A DNA stretch of 64,000 nt. Source: Acholoe squamosa. Lineage: Eukaryota > Annelida > Polychaeta > Phyllodocida > Polynoidae. The position numbers and the translations under genes were made by a program. Under the pieces are notes generated by a model that had not been told where the DNA came from, made no database searches, and saw nothing but the letters and a program-made list of their open reading frames with translations. The stretch covers positions 2,342,501-2,406,500 of the forward strand of contig OX439047.1 of NCBI GenBank assembly GCA_949317995.1. Reading direction: 5' to 3'. Positions 51,508-63,821 of this stretch are shown here, piece after piece; positions within the stretch are counted from its first letter, which is position 1; each line of letters opens with the position of its first letter.

Positions 51508-51888
51508 CTGTTTTAAGGAAGGGGAAAATGGTTTAACACCATCATTATAGACTATTTGACCACAATTGCCTACCAAGTGTCTATTTTGACTAAAATCACC
51601 CTGACAAGGGTCAACTTTTGAAGAAAAATGAAAAATCTGATTCTTTCATTTTCGAGAAAACAAATGGAGGTTTTAGGTCAGAATTTCCTAACAAGGCTGG
51701 GAATATAGGTAGAATTGTCCTAACAGGTGTTATAATGGGCTTAGTCACACCATTGTAAAGAACAGGAAACTCTCCCTCTCACTGGATGTGAGTATTGATG
51801 GTACTTAGTGCTCAACTCTCCTCAATTTGACCCACACTCTATTTTAATCAGGCTTTATCAAAAACTACAAACAAAACCGCATTCATGA
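51508..51888. other. Host intron, no feature seen
   Basis: Between linker exon and 32-bp array; no exon or RNA gene seen. Confidence 0.45.
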
Positions 51889-53612
51889 ACTCTAATTCAG
51901 TCAGTACAGAGATCATATACACTCTAATTCAGTCAATACAGAGATCATATTCACTCTAATTCAGTCAGTACAGAGATCATATGGAATCTAATTCAGTCAG
52001 TACAGAGATCATATGCACTCTAATTCAGTCAATACAGAGATCATATACACTCTAATTCAGTCAGTACAGAGATCATATGCACTCTAATTCAGTCAGTACA
52101 GAGATCATATGGAATCTAATTCAGTCAATACAGAGATCATATACACTCTAATTCAGTCAGTACAGAGATCATATGGAATCTAATTCAGTCAATACAGAGA
52201 TCATATACACTCTAATTCAGTCAGTACAGAGATCATATGGAATCTAATTCAGTCAATACAGAGATCATATGGAATCTAATTCAGTCAATACAGAGATCAT
52301 ATGGAATCTAATTCAGTCAATACAGAGATCATATGCACTCTAATTCAGTCAGTACAGAGATCATATGGAATCTAATTCAGTCAGTACAGAGATCATATAC
52401 ACTCTAATTCAATCAGTAGAGAGATCATATTCACTCTAATTCAGTCAGTACAGAGATCATATGCACTCTAATTCAGTCAGTACAGAGATCATATGCACTC
52501 TAATTCAGTCAGTACAGAGATCATATGCACTCTAATTCAGTCAGTACAGAGATCATATACACTCTAATTCAGTCAGTACAGAGATCATATACACTCTAAT
52601 TCAGTCAATACAGAGATCATATACACTCTAATTCAGTCAGTACAGAGATCATATACACTCTAATTCAGTCAGTACAGAGATCATATGGAATCTAATTCAG
52701 TCAGTACAGAGATCATATGGAATCTAATTCAGTCAATACAGAGATCATATTCACTCTAATTCAGTCAGTACAGAGATCATATGGAATCTAATTCAGTCAA
52801 TACAGAGATCATATACACTCTAATCCAGTCAATACAGAGATCATATTCACTCTAATTCAGTCAGTACAGAGATCATATGGAATCTAATTCAGTCAATACA
52901 GAGATCATATGCACTCTAATTCAGTCAGTACAGAGATCATATGGAATCTAATTCAGTCAGTACAGAGATCATATTCACTCTAATTCAGTCAGTACAGAGA
53001 TCATATTCACTCTAATTCAGTCAGTACAGAGATCATATGCACTCTAATTCAGTCAGTACAGAGATCATATGCACTCTAATTCAGTCAGTACAGAGATCAT
53101 ATGAACTCTAATTCAGTCAATACAGAGATCATATACTCTCTAATTCAGTCAATACAGAGATCATATACACTCTAATTCAGTCAGTACAGAGATCATATAC
53201 ACTCTAATTCACTCAATACAGAGATCATATACACTCTAATTCAGTCAATACAGAGATCATATTCACTCTAATTCAGTCAGTACAGAGATCATATACACTC
53301 TAATTCAGTCAATACAGAGATCATATACACTCTAATTCAGTCAGTACAGAGATCATATACACTCTAATTCAGTCAATACAGAGATCATATGCACTCTAAT
53401 TCAGTCAATACAGAGATCATATACACTCTAATTCAGTCAATACAGAGATCATATGCACTCTAATTCAGTCAGTACAGAGATCATATACACTCTAATTCAG
53501 TCAGTACAGAGATCATATACACTCTAATTCAGTCAATACAGAGATCATATACACTCTAATTCAGTCAATACAGAGATCATATACCCTCTAATTCAGTTAA
53601 TACAGAGATCAT
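51889..53612. repeat. 32-bp minisatellite
   Basis: About 54 units of CTCTAATTCAGTCARTACAG plus AGATCATATRCA. Variants alternate (ACACT, GCACT, TCACT or GGAAT at the end), a pattern of higher-order shuffling. The right end is about 20 bases from the donor of the kringle half-exon ending at 53633, so on the minus strand the array fills the start of the intron. Confidence 0.95.
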
Positions 53613-53632
53613 ATAATAAGACAGTAACTCAC

Positions 53633-53721
53633 CACAGAGTCTGACGTCACAATACCCCCAGCGGACACTTGGTTCTATCGTATAACACCAGGGGCCGCCA
53701 CCTTCTCCCTTATCTGGGTTT
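53633..53721 (-). CDS. Kringle exon, C-terminal half
   Basis: 89 nt from acceptor ACTTCAG to donor G|GTGAGT. Codons after the phase-2 join give [18 protein letters not shown] then [10 protein letters not shown], the last three kringle cysteines. It pairs with 57716-57881. The usual WEYC is WGYC here. Confidence 0.88.
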
Positions 53722-53980
53722 CTGAAGTCAAAGTAATACACTTATAGATTGTTACATTAAATAATATGGAATAAATGCGAAGGGAATCTTAAGCATTCTA
53801 GTTCTGCATCGAAAGCAACCCGTGCATCCCTCACACATCTGAGCATTAACATGGGATACAGCCCAAAATACACAACAAGATCATAATGGAGGCCTAGTGT
53901 ACATGTTTCAGATGTTGCTTATACTTAACATAAAACATTCTGCTACATACTAAACACTATGAGGCATACATCTCACACAC
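53722..53980. other. 3' part of the kringle-splitting intron
   Basis: Single-copy-looking sequence between the 51-bp array and the acceptor at 53722-53724. No exon or RNA gene seen. Confidence 0.45.
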
Positions 53981-56900
53981 CCCTGCAGTAACTGTTTGTT
54001 TATGTGTGTCATTACGGTATAACTAATACAAACCTGCAGTGACTGTTTGTTTATGTGTGTCATTACGGGATAACTAATACAAACCTGCAGTAACTGTTTA
54101 TGTGTGTCATTATGGGATAACTAATACAAACTAATACAAACCTGCAGTGACTGTTTGTTTATGTGTGTCATTACGGGATAACTAATACAAACCTGCAGTA
54201 ACTGTTTGTTTATGTGTGTCATTACGGGATAACTAATACAAACCTGCAGTAGTTGTTTGTTTATGTGTGTCATTATGGGATAACTAAAAGAAACCTGCAG
54301 TAGTTGTTTGTTTATGTGTGTCATTATGGGATAACTAATACAAACCTGCAGTAACAGTTTATGTGTGTCATTATGGGATAACTAATACAAACTAATACAA
54401 ACCTGCAGTGACTGTTTGTTTATGTGTGTCATTACGGGATAACTAATACAAACCTGCAGTAGTTGTTTGTTTATGTGTGTCATTATGGGATAACTAATAG
54501 AAACCTGCAGTAGTTGTTTGTTTATGTGTGTCATTACGGGATAACTAATACACCCCTGCAGTAACTGTTTGTTTATGTGTCTCATTATGGGATAACTAAT
54601 ACAAACCTGCAGTGACTGTTTGTTTATGTGTGTCATTACGGGATAACTAATACAAACCTGCAGTAACTGTTTGTTTATGTGTGTCATTACGGGATAACCA
54701 ATACAAACCTGCAGTAACAGTTTGTTAATGTGTGTCATTATGGGATAACTAATACAAACCTGCAGTAACAGTTTGTTTATGTGTGTCATTACTGGATAAC
54801 CAATACAAACCTGCAGTAGTTGTTTGTTTATGTGTGTCATTACGGGATAACTAATACAAACCTGCAGTAGTTGTTTGTTTATGTGTGTCATTACGGGATA
54901 ACCAATACAAACCTGCAGTAACAGTTTGTTTATGTGTGTCATTACGGGATAACTAATACAAACCTGCAGTAACAGTTTGTTAATGTGTGTCATTACGGGA
55001 TAACTAATACAAACCTGCAGTGACTGTTTGTTAATGTGTGTCATTATGGGATAACTAATAAAACCTGCAGTAGTTGTTTGTTTATGTGTGTCATTATGGG
55101 ATAACTAATAGAAACCTGCAGTAGTTGTTTGTTTATGTGTGTCATTACGGGATAACTAATACACACCTGCAGTAACAGTTTGTTTATGTGTGTCATTATG
55201 GGATAACTAATAAAACCTGCAGTAACAGTTTGTTAATGTGTGTCATCATGGGATAACCAATGCAAACCTCCGGTAGTTGTTTGTTTATGTGTGTCATTAC
55301 GGGATAACTAATACAAACCTGCAGTGACTGTTTGTTAATGTGTGTCATTATGGGATAACTAATAAAACCTGCAGTAGTTGTTTGTTTATGTGTGTCATTA
55401 CGGGATAACTAATACACACCTGCAGTAACTGTTTGTTTATGTGTCTCATTATGGGATAACTAATACAAAACTGCAGTGACTGTTTGTTTATGTGTGTCAT
55501 TACGGGATAACTAATACAAACCTGCAGTAACTGTTTGTTTATGTGTGTCATTACGGGATAACCAATACAAACCTGCAGTAGTTGTTTGTTTATGTGTGTC
55601 ATTACGGGATAACTAATACAAACCTGCAGTAACTGTTTGTTTATGTGTGTCATTACGGGATAACTAATACAAACCTGCAGTAACTGTTTGTTTATGTGTG
55701 TCATTACGGGATAACCAATACAAACCTGCAGTGACTGTTTGTTTATGTGTGTCATTACGGGATAACTAATACAAACCTGCAGTAACTGTTTGTTTATGTG
55801 TGTCATTACGGGATAACTAATACACCCCTGCAGTAACTGTTTGTTTATGTGTCTCATTATGGGATAACTAATACAAACCTGCAGTGACTGTTTGTTTATG
55901 TGTGTCATTACGGGATAACTAATACAAACCTGCAGTAACTGTTTGTTTATGTGTGTCATTATGGGATAACCAATACAAACCTGCAGTAACAGTTTGTTAA
56001 TGTGTGTCATTATGGGATAACTAATACAAACCTGCAGTAACAGTTTGTTTATGTGTGTCATTACTGGATAACCAATACAAACCTGCAGTAGTTGTTTGTT
56101 AATGTGTGTCATTACGGGATAACTAATACAAACCTGCAGTAGTTGTTTGTTTATGTGTGTCATTACGGGATAACCAATACAAACCTGCAGTAACAGTTTG
56201 TTTATGTGTGTCATTACGGGATAACTAATACAAACCTGCAGTAACAGTTTGTTAATGTGTGTCATTATGGGATAACTAATAAAACCTGCAGTAGTTGTTT
56301 GTTTATGTGTGTCATTATGGGATAACTAATAGAAACCTGCAGTAGTTGTTTGTTTATGTGTGTCATTACGGGATAACTAATACACACCTGCAGTAACAGT
56401 TTGTTTATGTGTGTCATTATGGGATAACTAATAAAACCTGCAGTAACAGTTTGTTAATGTGTGTCATTATGGGATAACCAATACAAACATCTGGTAGTTG
56501 TTTGTTTATGTGTGTCATTACGGGATAACTAATACAAACCTGCAGTGACTGTTTGTTAATGTGTGTCATTATGGGATAACTAATAAAACCTGCAGTAGTT
56601 GTTTGTTTATGTGTGTCATTACGGGATAACTAATACACACCTGCAGTAACTGTTTGTTTATGTGTCTCATTATGGGATAACTAATACAAAACTGCAGTGA
56701 CTGTTTGTTTATGTGTGTCATTACGGGATAACTAATACAAACCTGCAGTAACTGTTTGTTTATGTGTGTCATTACGGGATAACCAATACAAACCTGCAGT
56801 AGTTGTTTGTTTATGTGTGTCATTACGGGATAACTAATACAAACCTGCAGTAACTGTTTGTTTATGTGTGTCATTACGGGATAACTAATACAAACCTGCA

Positions 56901-57715
56901 GTAACTGTTTGTTTATGTGTGTCATTACGGGATAACCAATACAAACCTGCAGTAGTTGTTTGTTTATGTGTGTCATTACGGGATAACTAATACAAACCTG
57001 CAGTAACTGTTTGTTTATGTGTGTCATTACGGGATAACTAATACAAACCTGCAGTAACTGTTTGTTTATGTGTGTCATTACGGGATAACCAATACAAACC
57101 TGCAGTGACTGTTTGTTTATGTGTGTCATTACGGGATAACTAATACAAACCTGCAGTAACTGTTTGTTTATGTGTGTCATTACGGGATAACTTATAAAAA
57201 CCTGCAGTAACTGTTTGTTTATGTGTGTCATTACGGGATAACTAATACAAACCTGCAGTAGTTGTTTGTTTATGTGTGTCATTACGGGATAACCAATACA
57301 AACCTGCAGTAACAGTTTGTTTATGTGTGTCATTACGGGATAACTAATACAAACCTGCAGTAGTTGTTTGTTTATGTGTGTCATTATGGGATAACTAATA
57401 CAAACCTGCAGTAGTTGTTTGTTTATGTGTGTCATTATGGGATAACTAATAGAAACCTGCAGTAGTTGTTTGTTTATGTGTGTCATTACGGGATAACTAA
57501 TACACACCTGCAGTAACAGTTTGTTTATGTGTGTCATTATGGGATAACTAATACAAACCTGCTGTGACTGTTTGTTTATGTGTGTCATTACGGGATAACT
57601 AATACAAAGCTGCAGTAACTGTTTGTTTATGTGTGTCATTACGGGATAACTTATAAAAACCTGCAGTAACTGTTTGTTTATGTGTGTCATTATGGAGAAT
57701 ATAACTAAAACAAAC
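53981..57715 (-). repeat. 51-bp minisatellite seeded at a 5' splice site
   Basis: About 73 units of 51 bp fill the intron that splits a kringle domain. On the minus strand each unit contains CTGCAGGTTTGTATTAGTTA, nearly the same as the real exon end and donor (TTGCAG|GTTTGTTTTAGTTA at 57720-57702). 17-codon units keep minus-strand frames open for up to 429 codons (MTHINKQLLQVCISYPV), which is a repeat artefact. Confidence 0.93.
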
Positions 57716-57881
57716 CTGCAATGGTTCTCTGTGGCAGGCACAGAGGTGTCAGGGAAGAAGGCAGCATTGTTGTAGTTGTGAGGTTGAGGAGATTGTTGGT
57801 CCCAGCGCTGACACGTCTCTCCTGTCACTGTCACTGACCGTGTACCATAGTACAGCAACCCCGCACTGTCAGGCTTACACT
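57716..57881 (-). CDS. Kringle exon, N-terminal half
   Basis: 166 nt from acceptor TTTACACAG (AG-TGT, Glu-Cys) to a phase-2 donor AG|GTTTGT. It encodes ECKPDSAGLLYYGTRSV then TCQRWDQQSPQPHNY, FFPDTSVPATENHC-R, the first three cysteines. The split lies inside the CRNP motif, a position where vertebrate kringle genes are also often interrupted (general knowledge). Confidence 0.9.
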
Positions 57882-58021
57882 CTGTGTAAAATACAATGTA
57901 ATAATATGAAGACTCTATGTATATTTATGTGTAACACCTGTTATGAAGTCGGTTGTGAAACAACCCCACCTGTGTAAAATACAATCAACATATCTGTAGG
58001 TATATATACAATAGGTGACTG

Positions 58022-58093
58022 ACACATCTCTCCTGTCACTGTCACTGAGCAATGTCCACTGTACAGCGACCCTGCACTGACAGGTTTACACTC
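58022..58093 (-). pseudogene. Decayed N-terminal kringle half-exon
   Basis: A copy of the start of 57881-57716 (ECKPVSAGSLYSGHCSVTVTGE-like) about 210 bases upstream. It ends shortly after the TGE.C motif, with no Trp and no donor. Confidence 0.6.
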
Positions 58094-58729
58094 TGATATG
58101 ATATAACTGGATGTGTGTTAATTTACATGAACAATAGATGACTAACATGTCTCACCCCTTTACTGCCACTGTATGCTTACCACATACACAGAACTAAATG
58201 ACCATAGCGTATATTGTGGTCGTTCCACCCTGAGGGTGACTGTATCCGCAGAAGTTGAAGCCCAAGGGGAAGACAGCCCTCCAAGTGGTGGATGACCACA
58301 ATGTATGCCATGGGAGTTTAGTTCAGTATTTATTTCATGATATTTTGAAATAAGAGTGCGTAAATTCAGCTAATTTAGCATCAAAATAAGTCATGTGACC
58401 AGCAGTGGGATCAAGACATGTTGTGCCAATGGGGAGGTGGCAGTCAGCCCTTCAATGTTAAGTCTATGGAGAGTTGTTATTCACATGAAATAATGTACAA
58501 GAACCCTGTCAACTTCTGACCTTGAGCTTTGACCCTCAAAAGGTGACCCCATGTTACCATGGTTACATCAAATTTTCTTTTTCTTTAACCGAAGAAACAA
58601 TTTGGTACCAGAATTATGATTCTATGTCGATATTAAAGGCCTCCCACGACTAATTATAGGCAGGGTAGTGCTATTTTTAACTACAACATTATGGGGGTGA
58701 ATTTGTACCATGACACCTTATTTATAAAA
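58094..58729. other. Host intron, no feature identified
   Basis: Single-copy-looking sequence. A few palindromic patches near 58220-58310 (GTGGTCGTT, ATGACCACAA) might be an old DNA-transposon remnant, but I cannot assign a family. Confidence 0.4.
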
Positions 58730-58925
58730 CACGTACCACAGAATAGTACATCACAGTACTCCCAGCTTGTCCCCGTATCCAGTGTAAGATAGCACACATG
58801 TATACCATGCTCCATCCTAATGTCTTGCATAGGCCTATGTACATATCTATATACTTATAAAACAATTACCACAGAAGGGCACTTCACAGTACTCCCAGCG
58901 TATCCCTTCAGGTGTTTTACACATA
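58730..58925 (-). pseudogene. Two decayed C-terminal kringle fragments
   Basis: On the minus strand 58790-58735 reads CYLTLDTGTSWEYCDVLFC-G before GTACGT, and 58925-58872 reads TPEGIRWEYCEVPFC-G before GTAATT. Both have a kringle end and a donor-like site but no preceding CRNP part or acceptor, so they are relics of duplicated exons. Confidence 0.6.
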
Positions 58926-58941
58926 TGAAGATATCTATATT

Positions 58942-59465
58942 TATGTGGTAGTCGGTGGTTATCTTTAACCACCGTCGAAAGTTATAGTATGGTCATCCAA
59001 ACATATCAAGGTTACTCTAAAGATATTATTAGACATGTGCCGAGGCGCCCGGTTGTAAGACCAGTTCTAAGTTATTTCTGTCATATCACGTGGTTCCCTC
59101 TACTCTACTATAAAAGGGGAGTCTGGTCTTCTACCTGGGTTCAGTCCCGGACTGGCCACACTAGTGTCCAGTTCTACTGATCCAGTGTTATAGCTTACTT
59201 CTCTCCCCATCGGCGCTTGTGCCTAGGGGAGAGTGATGTAATTTTACTTTAAGGTTTGTATCGACTACGGTCGATACAACACATGTTCTAACTCAACAGA
59301 GCTTGCTCTTGAGTATTTGTGATCATTGATAGCCTAGGCTACTCTTGCATTAATAATCAACTCATGTTGAGACTTGTTTACTGGTGTATACGAGAGACAA
59401 ATAAAGAACTAGCTGGAACCTGAGTAGTGTGTCATTGTCCTTCTTTGTAAAAGTACAATCGACTT
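58942..59465 (+). mobile_element. Possible solo LTR
   Basis: Starts TGTGGTAGTCGG and contains TATAAAAG at 59109-59116 and AATAAA at 59400-59405, the right order and spacing for a promoter and poly-A site in an LTR. It interrupts a run of decayed kringle fragments. The exact right end and a target duplication could not be fixed, and no partner LTR is in the window. It could be an unrelated promoter-like sequence. Confidence 0.4.
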
Positions 59466-59497
59466 GGGTTTGGGAAACACTACATTCATATAACACT

Positions 59498-59575
59498 TAC
59501 CACCTTATGGTACATCACTCCCAGCATGTCCCTGAGTCTAATGTCAAACACCACGGTCCTTCCCTGTCCCATATA
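59498..59575 (-). pseudogene. Decayed C-terminal kringle fragment
   Basis: A minus-strand copy of the exon at 59594-59845 around GPWCLTLDSGT, with a small deletion in the WEYC region. Tandem partial duplication. Confidence 0.55.
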
Positions 59576-59593
59576 TACATATACAACTCTTAC

Positions 59594-59845
59594 CACAGAA
59601 GGGTACATCACAGTACTCCCAACGTGTCCCAGCGTCCAGTGTCAAACACCACGGTCCATCCGGGTGTTCCATGTCAGGGTTCCTGCAGTAGTTTCTGACA
59701 TCCTCCAGGTTCTGTTCAGGGAAGGACGTGATGGTGTAGGAGTGGGCATGAGGGGACTGGGACGTCCAGCTCTGACACGCTTTACCTGACACTGTATTGT
59801 GGATGTTACCCGTGTACTCACTCCCCGCTTTACTCGTCTTACAAT
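59594..59845 (-). CDS. Kringle-domain exon (complete kringle)
   Basis: 252 nt from acceptor GTTACAG (AT-TGT) to donor G|GTAAGA, phase 1-1. Six cysteines in order: DCKTS, KACQSW, NYCRNPD, PWCLT, EYCDVP and FCG. Motifs SQSPHAHSY, NYCRNPD and WEYCDVPFCG are close to the kringle consensus. WCLT replaces the more usual WCYT. Confidence 0.92.
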
Positions 59846-60174
59846 CTGTAACACAGCAAATGTTCATTCTACAGAAATAGAGACAAAGCACATTGTGGTA
59901 TGACATAGATAAATGGGATTACTTATACCATCCTTCCTTGTAATAACTTACAATCAGATATTACTCGGAAGATCTTGGCGCTAAATTTATAAATGGCCTT
60001 CCCCTTATTGATAACTTACTTAACATATAGTGTCTCTCAGACTTGGACTAATAAAATATTCAATTTCATAATTCCCTTCAACTAAATTTAACATCAGATA
60101 CTCAGATCACTAGTGTGACAAAGGTGATAATAGTGCCTGTTTGATTACAAGCAACAAAACGCAAAGATACCTAC
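59846..60174. other. Intron between kringle exons
   Basis: AT-rich, no exon or repeat seen. Confidence 0.5.
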
Positions 60175-60302
60175 GGCATACAGGAATGTCACAATATTCC
60201 CATGATGCACTGCCTGTCATGGTGTAACACCACGGTCCTAAGGCACGGTTACCAGGGTTACGACAGAAGTTGCTCGCTTCTGATAACATACTGTCAGGGA
60301 AC
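60175..60302 (-). CDS. Kringle exon, C-terminal part
   Basis: 128 nt from acceptor ATGACCAG to donor C|GTAGGT, entering in phase 2 and leaving in phase 1. It encodes FPDSMLSEASNFCRNPGN, GPWCYT and SWEYCDIPVC, cysteines 3-6. It joins 63486-63609. The intron here falls before FPD, about 13 codons earlier than in the other split kringle. Confidence 0.88.
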
Positions 60303-60514
60303 CTGGTCATTGTAAGACATATACATATATATACATTAATTTACGAGTGTGCACAAATAACCAATACCAGTAAACATCCATCAGATATTCTAGATTTATC
60401 AATGATAATAAGGTTAATAAGGCAAAGGTTGACGAGTGTGTGGCCTTTTGAGGATTATCTCACTTGCACATTTGGTGCCATATTGCATGACAAGTTCTCC
60501 TTTGCATTTATCTC

Positions 60515-63485
60515 ATGGTCAGAGGGGTTCAGACCATCTACTTACATCATCTACATAACAGGCCTCCCACCACCTACCTACATCATCTACATAACAGGCC
60601 TCCCACCATCTACCTACATCATCTACATAACAGGCCTCCCACCACCTACCTACATCATCTACATAACAGGCCTCCCACCATCTACCTACATCATATACAT
60701 AACAGGCCTCACACCATCTACTTACATCATCTACATGACAGGCCTCCCACCATCTACCTACATCATCTACATAACAGGCCTCCCACCGTCTACCTACATC
60801 ATCTACATAACAGGCCTCCCACCACCTACCTACATCATCTACATAACAGGCCTCCCACCATCTACTTACATCATCTACATAACAGGCCTCAGACCATCTA
60901 CCTACATCATCTACATAACAGGCCTCCCACCATCTACTTACATCATCTACATAACAGGCCTCCCACCACCTACTTACATCATCTACATAACAGGCCTCCC
61001 ACCATCTACCTACATCATCTACATAACAGGCCTCCCACCATCTACCTACATCATCTACATAACAGGCCTCCCACCATCTACCTACATCATCTACATAACA
61101 GGCCTCAGACCATCTACCTACATCATCTACATAACAGGCCTCCCACCATCTACCTACATCATCTACATAACCGGCCTCCCACCACCTACCTACATCATCT
61201 ACATAACAGGCCTCAGACCATCTACCTACATCATCTACATAACAGGCCTCCCACCACCTACCTACATCATCTACATAACAGGCCTCAGACCATCTACCTA
61301 CATCATCTACATAACAGGCCTCCCACCATCTACCTACATCATCTACATAACAGGCCTCCCACCATCTACCTACATCATCTACATAACAGGCCTCCCACCA
61401 TCTACTTACATCATCTACATAACAGGCCTCACACCATCTACCTACATCATCTACATAACAGGCCTCCCACCATCTACCTACATCATCTACATAACAGGCC
61501 TCCCACCATCTACCTACATCATCTACATAACAGGCCTCACACCATCTACCTACATCATCTACATAACAGGCCTCAGACCATCTACCTACATCATCTACAT
61601 AACAGGCCTCCCACCATCTACCTACATCATCTACATAACAGGCCTCCCACCATCTACTTACATTATCTACATAACAGGCCTCCCACCATCTACCTACATC
61701 ATCTACATAACAGGCCTCCCACCATCTACCTACATCATCTACATAACAGGCCTCCCACCATCTACCTACATCATCTACATGACAGGCCTCCCACCATCTA
61801 CCTACATCATCTACATAACAGGCCTCCCACCATCTACTTACATCATCTACATAACAGGCCTCCCACCGTCTACCTACATCATCTACATAACAGGCCTCCC
61901 ACCACCTACCTACATCATCTACATAACAGGCCTCCCACCATCTACCTACATCATCTACATAACAGGCCTCCCACCATCTACCTACATCATCTACATAACA
62001 GGCCTCACACCATCTACCTACATCATCTACATAACAGGCCTCCCACCATCTACTTACATCATCTACATAACAGGCCTCCCACCATCTACCTACATCATCT
62101 ACATAACAGGCCTCAGACCATCTACCTACATCATCAACATAACAGGCCTCCCACCATCTACCTACATCATCTACATAACAGGCCTCCCACCATCTACCTA
62201 CATCATCTACATAACAGGCCTCCCACCATCTACCTACATCATCTACATAACAGGCCTCACACCATCTACCTACATCATCTACATAACAGGCCTCCCACCA
62301 TCTACTTACATCATCTACATGACAGGCCTCCCACCATCTACCTACATCATCTACATAACAGGCCTCAGACCATCTACCTACATCATCTACATGACAGGCC
62401 TCCCACCATCTACCTACATCATCTACATGACAGGCCTCCCACCATCTACCTACATCATCTACATAACAGGCCTCCCACCATCTACTTACATCATCTACAT
62501 AACAGGCCTCACACCATCTACCTACATCATCTACATAACAGGCCTCACACCATCTACCTACATCATCTACATAACAGGCCTCCCACCATCTACCTACATC
62601 ATCTACATGACAGGCCTCCCACCATCTACCTACATCATCTACATAACAGGCCTCAGACCATCTACCTATATCATCTACATGACAGGCCTCCCACCGTCTA
62701 CCTACATCATCTACATAACAGGCCTCCCACCACCTACCTACATCATCTACATAACAGGCCTCCCACCATCTACCTACATCATCTACATAACAGGCCTCCC
62801 ACCATCTACCTACATCATCTACATAACAGGCCTCCCACCATCTACCTACATCATCTACATAACAGGCCTCCCACCATCTACCTACATCATCTACATAACA
62901 GGCCTCCCACCATCTACCTACATCATCTACATAACAGGCCTCAGACCATCTACCTACATCATCTACATAACAGGCCTCACACCATCTACCTACATCATCT
63001 ACATAACAGGCCTCCCACCATCTACCTACATCATCTACATAACAGGCCTCCCACCATCTACTTACATTATCTACATAACAGGCCTCCCACCATCTACTTA
63101 CATCATCTACATGACAGGCCTCCCACCATCTACTTACATCATCTACATAACAGGCCTCAGACCATCTACCTACATCATCTACATAACAGGCCTCCCACCG
63201 TCTACCTACATCATCTACATAACAGGCCTCCCACCATCTACTTACATCATCTACATAACAGGCCTCAGACCATCTACCTACATCATCTACATAACAGGCC
63301 TCACACCATCTACCTACATCATCTACATAATAGGCCTCAGACCATCTACCTACATCATCTACATAACAGGCCTCCCACCATCTACCTACATCATCTACAT
63401 AACAGGCCTCCAGCCATCTACCTACATCATCTACATAACAGGCCTCACACCATCTACTTACATCATCTACATAACAGGCTCTTAC
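60515..63485 (-). repeat. 36-bp minisatellite starting at a 5' splice site
   Basis: About 82 units of 36 bp fill almost the whole intron within a kringle. On the minus strand units carry GATGTAGGTAGATGG or GATGTAAGTAGATGG; the latter contains the ideal donor hexamer GTAAGT. The true donor (AATAG|GTAAGAGCC) runs directly into the first unit. Both forward frames are open for over 1000 codons because 36 is a multiple of three; these are not genes. Confidence 0.95.
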
Positions 63486-63609
63486 CTATTTATATCTGTG
63501 TAGGAGTGGGGTCGTGGTGTTTGAGTGTCCCATCTCTGACATGTCTTTCCACTGGCTGTACGTGACACACGGCCCGCGTAGGATGTACCCCGCATGGTGA
63601 ACTTACATT
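63486..63609 (-). CDS. Kringle exon, N-terminal part
   Basis: 124 nt from acceptor TTATAACAG (AA-TGT, Glu-Cys) to a phase-2 donor AG|GTAAGA. It encodes ECKFTMRGTSYAGRVSRTAS, TCQRWDTQTPRPHSYTDIN, cysteines 1-2. It is the most 5' recognisable host exon in the window. Confidence 0.88.
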
Positions 63610-63745
63610 CTGTTATAACAATTAATATGATACATTTATGTACATGATGTACCAGGAACTGTGAACTTACATTCTGTTATAAAGAGAACCGTGATACATA
63701 GATCTATGAAGTACCCGTATGGTGTACTTACATTCTGGTGATTCT
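63610..63745 (-). repeat. Two extra copies of an exon acceptor junction
   Basis: Upstream of the exon at 63609, the segment TATAACAG|AATGTAAGTTCAC (minus strand) recurs near 63670, and a CACCAG|AATGTAAGTACACC variant near 63733. Spacing is about 62-65 bp. They look like tandem duplicates of the 3' splice site and first codons. Confidence 0.7.
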
Positions 63746-63821
63746 TACACTCCACTATTACACATATATGTAGAGATTCTTTTTATATAATTACATTTAT
63801 ACCACAGTGATGAGTTATCAG

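Noticed and set aside
51889..53612. Resemblance to a CRISPR array
   Set aside because: Units are contiguous tandem repeats without unique spacers, in animal DNA.
54121..57858. Minus-strand frames MTHINKQLLQVCISYPV repeated
   Set aside because: Intronic 51-bp array; only the first ~55 codons at 57716-57881 are true kringle coding sequence.
60270..63503. Open frames of over 1000 codons on the plus strand
   Set aside because: They are entirely the 36-bp array (TYIIYITGLPPS repeats); two frames are open at once and unit length is a multiple of three.
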